7,670 nucleotides of DNA from Bacillota bacterium (GTDB taxonomy: Bacteria > Bacillota > Clostridia > Peptostreptococcales > Thermotaleaceae), in contig JAMNXX010000258.1 in assembly GCA_023623095.1 (NCBI GenBank), positions 1 through 7,670 on the forward strand, given 5' to 3'. Below, piece after piece: positions 1 through 5,165 of the stretch (position 1 is the first letter of the stretch; every line of letters begins with the position of its first letter). The position numbers were made by a program, and so were the translations under genes. The notes under the pieces were generated by a model that saw only the letters and a program-made list of their open reading frames with translations, was not told the DNA's origin and did no database searches.

Positions 1-24
1 AATTTCCGCTTTTCAACTGCAATC

Positions 25-66
25 AAAAAACCGTTTCTAAAACTATTTCGCTTAGAAACGGTTTTT
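25..66. terminator. Intrinsic terminator of the znu operon, probably bidirectional
   Basis: Positions 26-40 and 52-66 are perfectly complementary (15 bp, core CCGTTTCTA/TAGAAACGG) around an 11-nt loop. On the minus strand the hairpin is followed by six U residues (complement of the A-run 25-30), and it lies 3 nt beyond the znuB stop codon, so it should end the znuACB transcript. The right arm also ends in five T on the plus strand, so it could stop transcription arriving from the left as well. The assignment rests on structure and position only. Confidence 0.9.
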
Positions 67-68
67 CG

Positions 69-896
69 TTATCCATAAACAGTTCTTCGGAGCCGCTTCA
101 AAAATCCCTTTCCAATTAAAACAAATAACATCAGAATAACAGAAAGCAGGACGATGGTTCCTCCTGAAGCGATTTCCAGGTAATAGGAGATAAAAATCCC
201 GGATATGACGGCGATTTCCGCAAAGAATACAGAAAGAAGCGTTGCTTGTTTGAAATTTTTTGAAATCTGCAAGCTGGTGGCTACAGGCAGTACGATCAGG
301 GAAGAAACGAGTAAAATCCCGATAACCCGCATCGATAATGTAATGGTCATCGCAACCAAGATGATAAAATATCGATTGATCCATTTTACGGGTATCCCTG
401 CAAGCCTGGCGGCTTCTTCATCAAATGCGATATAGAACAGCTCTTTGTATAAAAACTTGACAGATAGCAATATCCAAATCCCCAATAAAAAAATCAAGAT
501 CAAATCTTCCTCCAAAACCGTTGCAATGCTCCCAAACAAATAGCTGAACAGATCGATATTCATTCCCCTCGCAAAGCTGATCAGCACCACAGCCGTTCCG
601 ATTCCGGCAGATAGAAGAATGGCTATCGCCAACTCCGCGTATTGCGCATATGCTTTCCGCAGCCTTTCGATTGCCAAAGCGGCTCCTACGGAAAATAAAA
701 GTGCTGTTCCAACCGGATATATATTCATCAGAATCCCCGCAGCAATCCCAGAAAGCGCAATATGGGAAAGGCTGTCTCCAATCAGGGACATCCGCCTTAG
801 TACCAAGAAAATTCCAATCAAAGGGCATAGAGCGCCTGCAACGATTCCGGCCAACAAAGCGCGCTGCATAAACCCATATTGTAAGATCTCAAGCAT
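69..896 (-). CDS. znuB: Zinc-type metal ABC transporter, permease subunit (ZnuB family)
   Basis: A 275-residue very hydrophobic protein of the ABC-3 family of metal permeases, forming the membrane channel of a zinc or manganese importer with ZnuC and ZnuA. Visible family marks are the N-terminal LEILQYGFMQRALLAG block (residues 2-17), LVLRRMSLIGDSLSH (31-45), the cytoplasmic AFDEEAARLAG loop (157-167) that probably contacts the ATPase, the RVIGILLVSSLIVLPVATS helix (190-208), and SGGTIVL (244-250). About seven to nine membrane segments can be drawn; a basic tail (KGFLKRLRR) ends the protein. The frame is open upstream to a methionine at 953, but that part lies inside znuC and the family N-terminus begins at 896. 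The start overlaps the znuC stop by 8 nt. An AGGAG directly touches this ATG; a weaker AGAAGGG lies 8 nt upstream, and translational coupling is likely. Zinc rather than manganese is inferred from the ZnuA partner. Confidence 0.93.
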   Translation of the reverse strand: MLEILQYGFMQRALLAGIVAGALCPLIGIFLVLRRMSLIGDSLSHIALSGIAAGILMNIYPVGTALLFSVGAALAIERLRKAYAQYAELAIAILLSAGIGTAVVLISFARGMNIDLFSYLFGSIATVLEEDLILIFLLGIWILLSVKFLYKELFYIAFDEEAARLAGIPVKWINRYFIILVAMTITLSMRVIGILLVSSLIVLPVATSLQISKNFKQATLLSVFFAEIAVISGIFISYYLEIASGGTIVLLSVILMLFVLIGKGFLKRLRRTVYG

Positions 897-1701
897 CTCC
901 TTTTCCCTTCTTTCTGAGCGTTTGGGCATTTGCTTTCTTTTCCTCAAATCCATGCGTCAAATTCATTTCATTTCCGTAAACCTGCACCAGCAATTCGCGG
1001 AAAGGGGTATTTCTTTGATATGGGATCAGCTTCTTATCTCCCATGCAGACAATGCGGCTTACATTCTTCGTAATCGACCCAATATCATGGGAGATGATCA
1101 CGATGGTAATTCCCCTCTCCTCATTCAATTTTTTCAAAAGCTGGTAAAATTCTTCCTGAGATTTTGCGTCAATCCCCACGGTGGGCTCGTCAAGAAAAAT
1201 AATATCCGGGTGATTAACCAATGCCCTGGCGATAAAGACGCGCTGCTGCTGTCCTCCTGATAAATTTCCAATCAATTTTTTGCTGCATTTCTCCAATCCT
1301 ACCGCTTTTAATGCGTCATAAACAATTTTCATATGCTTTTTTTGAATCCGCCGGAATAATCCAATCTGGGAATAAAGGTTGGCTGCCACAACTTCTTCCA
1401 CGGAAGCAGGAAAAGAGAAATTAAAATCCCTCATCTGCTGCGGTACATAGCCGATCTTATTCCATTGGCAAAAAGACGAAATGTCCTGACCTAATAATCG
1501 GATCGAACCTTTCTCCGGTTTCAGAAGCCCCAGCATCAGCCGAAGCAATGTGGTTTTTGCAGAACCGTTCGGCCCTACAATCCCCAGGTAATCTCCCTGA
1601 AAGATATCGAGATTGATGTTTTCTAAAACATATTCTTTATCATACCGGAAAAATACATTCCGAACCTTTACGACTTCCTCCACTGTCCCCATTATTTTCA
1701 T
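889..1701 (-). CDS. znuC: Zinc-type metal ABC transporter, ATP-binding subunit (ZnuC family)
   Basis: A 270-residue ABC ATPase that powers metal import on the cytoplasmic face of ZnuB. All nucleotide-binding elements are present: Walker A GPNGSAKT at 43-50, Q-loop at Q88/Q89 (VPQQ), signature LSGGQ at 147-151, Walker B IIFLDEP at 167-173 with catalytic E172, D-loop just after it (GIDAKSQ), and switch histidine H205 (SHD). Length fits the family, and the C-terminal VYGNEMNLTH resembles the family tail. Walker A has Ala where the consensus has the Gly before Lys; from memory similar GPNGSAK/GPNGAAK forms occur in Gram-positive metal-transport ATPases, so I treat it as functional. The start at 1701 is supported by AGGAG about 8 nt upstream, which itself overlaps the end of znuA; only 2 nt separate the two genes, so it is an operon member. 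Confidence 0.94.
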   Translation of the reverse strand: MKIMGTVEEVVKVRNVFFRYDKEYVLENINLDIFQGDYLGIVGPNGSAKTTLLRLMLGLLKPEKGSIRLLGQDISSFCQWNKIGYVPQQMRDFNFSFPASVEEVVAANLYSQIGLFRRIQKKHMKIVYDALKAVGLEKCSKKLIGNLSGGQQQRVFIARALVNHPDIIFLDEPTVGIDAKSQEEFYQLLKKLNEERGITIVIISHDIGSITKNVSRIVCMGDKKLIPYQRNTPFRELLVQVYGNEMNLTHGFEEKKANAQTLRKKGKGDA

Positions 1702-1703
1702 TC

Positions 1704-2642
1704 TTATTCTCCTAATGCTTTTTTTAAAACCTCTAGATTTTCCTTCATGATAGAAAAATAATCTTTCCCTGCATCGATTTCCTGCTGCGTCAATCCTCCT
1801 ATCGGATTCAACACGGCTGTCTGCGCACCGACTTCATCAGCCAACACTTCTGCTAGCTTCGGACTTGCCAGGGTTTCAAAAAAGATATATTTTACCTGAC
1901 GCTCCCGGCACAATCTTGTGATTTGCGCCATTTTCGCCGGACTGGGTTCTTCTTGAGGGGATATTCCGGAGATCGGAATCTGCTCCAATCCGTACCGCTC
2001 TGCCAAATATCCAAACGCTGCATGGGAAACGATCATTTCTCTTCTTTTTACATTGCTTAAAGCATCTCTGTACTGCTTGTGCAAACTTTCGATTTCCTCT
2101 GAAAACTCTTGATAGTTTTTTTCATAAAATGCCCGATTTGCTGGATCCGCTTGAATAAAAGCATTTTGAATATTTTCTGCCTGTTTTTTCGCTCGAATCG
2201 GATCCAGCCAGATATGCGGATCCATTTGATGAGCATGTCCGTGATCATGTATATGATCTGTTGCTTTAAGAAGTTCAACTCCTGAGGAAGTATCCACCAG
2301 AATCAGCGAATCCGAATCGATTGTTCGAACCAATTTATCTACCCAGCTCTCAAATCCTGCGCCATTATAGATAAATACATCCGCCTCTTTCATCTCCGCA
2401 ATGTTCCTTGCTGTAGGCTCCCAATCATGGGGCTCCGCTCCCGGCGGAGTTACCAGTTTTAAATCAATTCTATCTTTCCCGATTTTTTGTGCAAAATCAT
2501 ACATCGGGTAAATACTCGCATATACCTGAATCTTTTTTGGGCTGATATTCGTCTGAATCTCTGCCCGTTGGCTGCAACCTGTCAGGAGCGATACTGCCAA
2601 TAATCCTACAATGATACAAAGGATCCATTTCTGTATTTTCAT
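1704..2642 (-). CDS. znuA: Zinc-binding lipoprotein of a metal ABC transporter (ZnuA/AdcA-like, cluster A-1)
   Basis: A 312-residue extracytoplasmic solute-binding lipoprotein that captures metal for ZnuBC. Residues 1-23 are a lipoprotein signal: MKIQKW, a hydrophobic stretch, and lipobox LLTGC with the lipidated Cys at 23. Probable metal ligands are H72 (PHDWEP), H143 (DPHIWLDP) and H207 (SHAAFGY). Between the first two lies a short His-rich loop, five His within residues 130-138, a mark of zinc rather than manganese binding proteins. The C-terminal LNPIGGLTQQ (278-287) has Gly282 where I expect Glu as a fourth ligand in many Gram-positive homologues. Two ATG codons stand in a row; AGGAGG at 2649-2654 is 6 nt from the second (2642) and only 3 nt from the first (2645), so 2642 is chosen. 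Reading upstream to 2711 would add residues without family character and would cross the promoter. It is the first gene of the operon. Confidence 0.93.
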   Translation of the reverse strand: MKIQKWILCIIVGLLAVSLLTGCSQRAEIQTNISPKKIQVYASIYPMYDFAQKIGKDRIDLKLVTPPGAEPHDWEPTARNIAEMKEADVFIYNGAGFESWVDKLVRTIDSDSLILVDTSSGVELLKATDHIHDHGHAHQMDPHIWLDPIRAKKQAENIQNAFIQADPANRAFYEKNYQEFSEEIESLHKQYRDALSNVKRREMIVSHAAFGYLAERYGLEQIPISGISPQEEPSPAKMAQITRLCRERQVKYIFFETLASPKLAEVLADEVGAQTAVLNPIGGLTQQEIDAGKDYFSIMKENLEVLKKALGE

Positions 2643-2682
2643 CATAAACCTCCTCTCAGACTGCCAAATCCTTCTAGTAAAA

Positions 2683-2711
2683 AATATAGCACTGCGGGCA
2701 AAGGAATGCAA
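2683..2711 (-). promoter_or_regulatory. Sigma-A type promoter of the znuACB operon (extended -10)
   Basis: Read on the minus strand, TTGCAT (2711-2706) and TATATT (2688-2683) are separated by exactly 17 nt, and TGC directly precedes the -10, giving an extended -10 TGnTATATT. The -35 matches the consensus only in TTG, which an extended -10 can offset. Transcription would start near 2676, leaving a leader of about 33 nt before the znuA ATG at 2642. A prediction from sequence, not measured. Confidence 0.7.
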
Positions 2712-2982
2712 TTGACCTTCCGGTCAGGATCGATTCTTTATAAATCGCCTATTCCGTCGTCAGCCGATTGCAGCCGTATTTCTTTCTCCTATGCTTCCGC
2801 ATACAAAAAAGACTGCCCTTTTCTTCTTTTTATATTTCTCCCTCTATGCCTGCATATACCCATTTCCATTATTGCCTAAATCAAAAATAATTATGAGAAT
2901 TCCCTAAATGAAACTCTGCAGCGTATCCCCATCCCCCTTGAAGGGCTTTTATCAGTCAAATCGTTCTAATTTTTTGAATTTG
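2712..2982. other. Divergent intergenic region between the znu and rib promoters
   Basis: This stretch of about 270 nt has no open frame with a credible start and ribosome binding site. It holds several short inverted repeats: TGACC/GGTCA at 2713-2726, CGATT/AATCG at 2731-2747, and TATGC/GCATA twice (2790-2803 and 2845-2856). The last pair lies in similar pyrimidine-rich surroundings (both preceded by TTTCTCC), so they look like an imperfect direct repeat about 54 nt apart. I see no clear match to a complete Zur, Fur or PerR box. An ordinary regulatory spacer is the simplest reading. Confidence 0.6.
2713..2726. promoter_or_regulatory. Perfect inverted repeat TGACC-TTCC-GGTCA, candidate operator upstream of the znu -35
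   Basis: Half-sites TGACC (2713-2717) and GGTCA (2722-2726) are perfect complements around four bases. One base separates the repeat from the -35 hexamer of the znu promoter, a place where a dimeric repressor could block RNA polymerase. Its shape recalls operators of TetR-family repressors (TTGACC-type half-sites) rather than the AT-rich Zur box described in Bacillus. No regulator gene lies nearby, so the protein is unknown. Confidence 0.35.
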
Positions 2983-3011
2983 TTGACACAGATCTCAATT
3001 CATGTTAGAAT
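2983..3011 (+). promoter_or_regulatory. Sigma-A promoter of the riboflavin operon
   Basis: A consensus -35 TTGACA (2983-2988) is followed, after 17 nt, by TAGAAT (3006-3011), five of six matches to the -10 consensus, with TG at 3003-3004 making an extended -10. The predicted start is near 3018, about 23 nt ahead of the FMN aptamer. This looks like a strong promoter whose output is then limited by the riboswitch. Confidence 0.88.
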
Positions 3012-3040
3012 CAGGGTAGAATTGAATAGGAACTGGTCAG

Positions 3041-3151
3041 TATCTTCAGGGCAGGGTGCAATTCCCGACCGGCGGTAAAGCCCGCGAGCCACATCGTGGT
3101 TGACTTGGTGAGATTCCAAGGCCGACAGTAAAGTCTGGATGGGAGAAGATA
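3041..3151 (+). ncRNA. FMN riboswitch aptamer (RFN element)
   Basis: The conserved FMN aptamer can be read through: P1 TATCTTC (3041-3047) pairs with GAAGATA (3145-3151), and the inner blocks AGGGCAGGGTG, ATTCCCGACCGGCGGTA, AGCCCGCGAGC, CTTGGTGAGATTCCAAG, GCCGACAGTAAAGTCTGG and ATGGGAGAAGAT all follow. The variable stem is very short (CCAC 3089-3092 with GTGG 3096-3099, loop ATC). In this family, binding of FMN stabilises P1 and lowers expression of riboflavin synthesis or transport genes. Position, between the promoter and ribD and followed by a terminator, implies control by transcription attenuation. Confidence 0.97.
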
Positions 3152-3160
3152 TATAATCTA

Positions 3161-3186
3161 TTTGGATCTTTTTGTGTGGATCCAAA
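3161..3186 (+). other. Linker hairpin between the FMN aptamer and its terminator
   Basis: TTTGGATC (3161-3168) and GATCCAAA (3179-3186) form a perfect 8-bp stem with a 10-nt U/G-rich loop. GGATC occurs three times here (3164, 3178, 3187). The hairpin has no U-tract of its own; it may shorten the distance between the aptamer and the terminator arm or act as a pause site. That role is inferred from structure only. Confidence 0.5.
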
Positions 3187-3200
3187 GGATCGAAGCACGC

Positions 3201-3239
3201 AAAGCTCTGAAAATACAATTTTCAGAGCTTTATTTTTTT
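3201..3239 (+). terminator. Riboswitch-controlled intrinsic terminator in the rib leader
   Basis: AAAGCTCTGAAAA (3201-3213) pairs perfectly with TTTTCAGAGCTTT (3219-3231) around a 5-nt loop, followed by A and seven T (3233-3239). It lies 50 nt after the FMN aptamer and 138 nt before ribD, so it is the off-state of the switch. The left arm can instead pair with the 5' P1 region of the aptamer (3041-3052), which offers an antiterminator. Confidence 0.93.
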
Positions 3240-3377
3240 CAATCACTGACTGAAATCTATCCTTTCATCATAAAAATCCCATATACGGCATCTCCCTGAA
3301 CAATCCTGTTCAAATTCATCCCGATCAAATCAATTCTACAATTAAATCCGCTTTTACAAAAAACGAGGTGAGCAAAA
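3240..3377 (+). other. Untranslated stretch between the riboswitch terminator and ribD
   Basis: About 138 nt with no plausible small gene. It contains a perfect inverted repeat TGAACA-ATCC-TGTTCA (3297-3312) of unknown meaning, and ends with the ribD ribosome binding site GAGGTG (3365-3370), 7 nt from the ATG. Nothing else is recognisable. Confidence 0.5.
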
Positions 3378-4481
3378 ATGGATGATACGTTTTATATGAA
3401 AAGAGCATTGGAACTGGCGAAGAAAGGAATCGGCTATACCAATCCGAATCCCCTCGTCGGAGCGGTCATCGTCAAAGATGGGAATATTATCGGAGAAGGC
3501 TACCACCATTCCTATGGCAGCGCACATGCGGAAATCGATGCTTTTTCCAGTGCAAAGCAGCCTGTCCAGGATGCTGTCATGTATGTCAATTTAGAACCAT
3601 GTTCCCATTATGGGAAGACCCCGCCCTGCGTCGCTGCCATCGTGGAGAAGAAGATTCGAAAAGTCGTCATCGCCATGAAAGATCCCAATCCCCTCGTATC
3701 CGGAAAAGGAATTGCCTATCTGGAAAAGCACGGAATTGAAGTGGTCACAGGCGTGCTGGAAGAAGAAGCCCGAAAATTAAATGAAATTTTTATCAAATAC
3801 ATTACCACGAAGACCCCCTTCTGCCTCTTGAAAACGGCGATGACGCTGGATGGAAAAATTGCAGCCCATACGGGGGATTCCAAATGGATCACAGGGGAGG
3901 CATCAAGAAAAGCGGTTCACGAACTCCGCCACCGTTTTTCTGCAATTATGGTGGGCATCCAAACCGTTCTTGCAGACGATCCCCTCTTGACCACCCGGCT
4001 GGAAAATAAGAAAGGCCGCAATCCTGTGCGGATCATCGTCGACAGCAGAGGGCGCATCCCACTGGAAGCCAATGTCCTTCAATGCGATGCGGAAACCTCC
4101 ACCATCATCGCCACAACGGATCAAATCATGGAGAAGAAAAAGGAAGCCATTGAAAAGAAAGGCGCTCATGTGCTCATACTTCCTTCCAAAGACGGAAAAG
4201 TATCCTTAAAAGATCTGATGCGGGAATTGGGTCGTCTTCAAATCGACAGCGTTCTGCTGGAGGGAGGAAGCACATTAAACGCTTCGGCACTTCAGGAAGG
4301 GATCGTGGATAAAGTCATGGCATTTATCGCTCCCAAGATCCTCGGAGGGGAAAAGGCAAAGACACCTGTAGGCGGTCAAGGAAAGGATTTTGTCAGAGAT
4401 GCTTTTCTTCTGGAGAACATGCGCTTTGAAAAATCCGGGGAAGACATCCTTATCGAAGGGGATATCCGAAAGGAGGAATGA
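3378..4481 (+). CDS. ribD: Bifunctional riboflavin biosynthesis protein RibD (deaminase/reductase)
   Basis: A 367-residue cytosolic enzyme catalysing two consecutive steps: deamination of 2,5-diamino-6-ribosylamino-4(3H)-pyrimidinone 5'-phosphate, then NADPH-dependent reduction of the ribosyl side chain. The N-terminal cytidine-deaminase-like zinc domain (about 1-145) shows NPNPLVGAVIV (22-32), HAE with H50 as zinc ligand and E52 as proton shuttle, and PCSHYGKTPPC with C75 and C84 completing the zinc site. The C-terminal reductase domain (about 147-362) shows KTAMTLDGKIA (152-162), SKWITG (168-173), LADDP (198-202) and LLEGGSTL (293-300). Length matches the bifunctional family. The start is fixed by GAGGTG 7 nt upstream. 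The stop TGA at 4479-4481 lies within the ribosome binding region of ribE, so the two are coupled. First gene of the FMN-regulated operon. Confidence 0.97.
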   Translation: MDDTFYMKRALELAKKGIGYTNPNPLVGAVIVKDGNIIGEGYHHSYGSAHAEIDAFSSAKQPVQDAVMYVNLEPCSHYGKTPPCVAAIVEKKIRKVVIAMKDPNPLVSGKGIAYLEKHGIEVVTGVLEEEARKLNEIFIKYITTKTPFCLLKTAMTLDGKIAAHTGDSKWITGEASRKAVHELRHRFSAIMVGIQTVLADDPLLTTRLENKKGRNPVRIIVDSRGRIPLEANVLQCDAETSTIIATTDQIMEKKKEAIEKKGAHVLILPSKDGKVSLKDLMRELGRLQIDSVLLEGGSTLNASALQEGIVDKVMAFIAPKILGGEKAKTPVGGQGKDFVRDAFLLENMRFEKSGEDILIEGDIRKEE

Positions 4482-4486
4482 GATTG
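4471..4486 (+). promoter_or_regulatory. ribE ribosome binding site that selects a TTG start
   Basis: AGGAGG (4471-4476) is followed by ATG at 4478, only 1 nt away, and by in-frame TTG at 4484, 7 nt away. The spacing and the family N-terminus (MFTGLVEEIG) both favour TTG. The ATG forms an ATGA overlap with the ribD stop and looks like a start, but is probably a decoy. Confidence 0.75.
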
Positions 4487-5134
4487 TTTACAGGACTTGT
4501 AGAGGAAATCGGAAAAGTGCAATCCATTGTGAGGGGCTCAAAATCTGCACAAATCACAATCCAGGCGCAAAAGGTGCTCTCCGATGTTCAAATCGGCGAC
4601 AGCATCTGTACAAACGGAGTGTGCCTCACGGTTACCGATTATACGACACATACATTTACCGTTGACGTCATGCCGGAGACGATGCGCAGAAGCAATTTAA
4701 AAAATCTGAAGCCGGGCAGTCCGGTCAATCTTGAAAGAGCCCTTCGGGTAGGAGATCGCCTGGGAGGCCATTGGGTCACCGGCCATATCGACGGCACCGG
4801 CATCATACAGGATATCAATCCGGAGGAAAATGCCATATGGATCCGCATTTCCACATCGAAGGATATCTTAAAATATGTCATTCACAAAGGTTCTATCGCA
4901 ATCGATGGGATCAGCCTGACCGTCGCTGATGTGGATGCTCAGACTTTTCAAGTATCCATCATCCCCCATACAAGAGAGGTCACAACCCTATCCACAAAAA
5001 AACCTGGAGATGAAGTCAATCTGGAATGCGATCTGATCGGCAAATATGTTGAAAAACTCATGAAATTTGAAGAAAATCCGGAGCCTCAAAGAAGCATGGA
5101 TATGGATTTTCTCAGAAAATACGGATTTGCATAA
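4484..5134 (+). CDS. ribE: Riboflavin synthase, alpha chain (RibE, also named RibC or RibB in some species)
   Basis: A 216-residue enzyme (from the TTG start) that converts two 6,7-dimethyl-8-ribityllumazine molecules to riboflavin and the pyrimidine substrate, acting as a homotrimer. Two lumazine-binding repeats are visible. The first (about 1-97) has MFTGLVEEIG, GDSICTNGVCLTVT (38-51, with C47) and VMPETMRRSNL (62-72). The second (about 98-195) has GGHWVTGHIDGTG (94-106, with H101), GSIAIDGISLTV (136-147), IIPHTREVTTL (159-169) and VNLECDLIGKYVEKL (178-192). Internal similarity is clear, for example NGVCLTV against DGISLTV and MPETMRRSNL against PHTREVTTL. A frame from ATG at 4478 would add only Met-Arg and leave 1 nt to the AGGAGG, so TTG at 4484 is preferred. 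It starts 2 nt after the ribD stop, and 31 nt separate it from ribBA. Confidence 0.96.
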   Translation: MFTGLVEEIGKVQSIVRGSKSAQITIQAQKVLSDVQIGDSICTNGVCLTVTDYTTHTFTVDVMPETMRRSNLKNLKPGSPVNLERALRVGDRLGGHWVTGHIDGTGIIQDINPEENAIWIRISTSKDILKYVIHKGSIAIDGISLTVADVDAQTFQVSIIPHTREVTTLSTKKPGDEVNLECDLIGKYVEKLMKFEENPEPQRSMDMDFLRKYGFA

Positions 5135-5165
5135 TTTCGAAAAAATATGAAACGAGGTGAATAGG

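Noticed and set aside
619..1260. A 213-codon open frame on the plus strand opposite znuB and znuC
   Set aside because: It runs antisense across two clearly recognised genes, has no family character and no ribosome binding site; it is a shadow of the coding strand.
2712..2744. Plus-strand promoter TTGACC with TTTATA or TATAAA
   Set aside because: Spacing is 19 or 21 nt with weak hexamers and no gene or RNA element follows; TTGACC is better explained as part of the palindrome.
2881..2910. Fur or PerR-like box around AATAATTATGAGAATT
   Set aside because: Only part of one half matches the TGATAAT-type repeat, and the site is far from both promoters.
2929..2955. Small GC hairpin CCCT/AGGG followed by CTTTT as a terminator
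   Set aside because: A 4-bp stem and a short T-run are too weak, and no transcript is known to need ending there.
2958..2981. Zur-like AAATCGTTCTAATTTTTTGAATTT
   Set aside because: The left half resembles the Bacillus Zur box, but the right half fits only with three extra bases, and it lies at the rib promoter, more than 240 nt from the znu promoter.
3000..3246. Minus-strand open frames of 66-72 codons across the leader
   Set aside because: They lie on the FMN riboswitch and its terminator, whose RNA structure explains the sequence fully.
5157..5165. GTG at 5157 as the ribBA start
   Set aside because: The codon forms part of the GAGGTGA ribosome binding site; ATG at 5166 has correct spacing.
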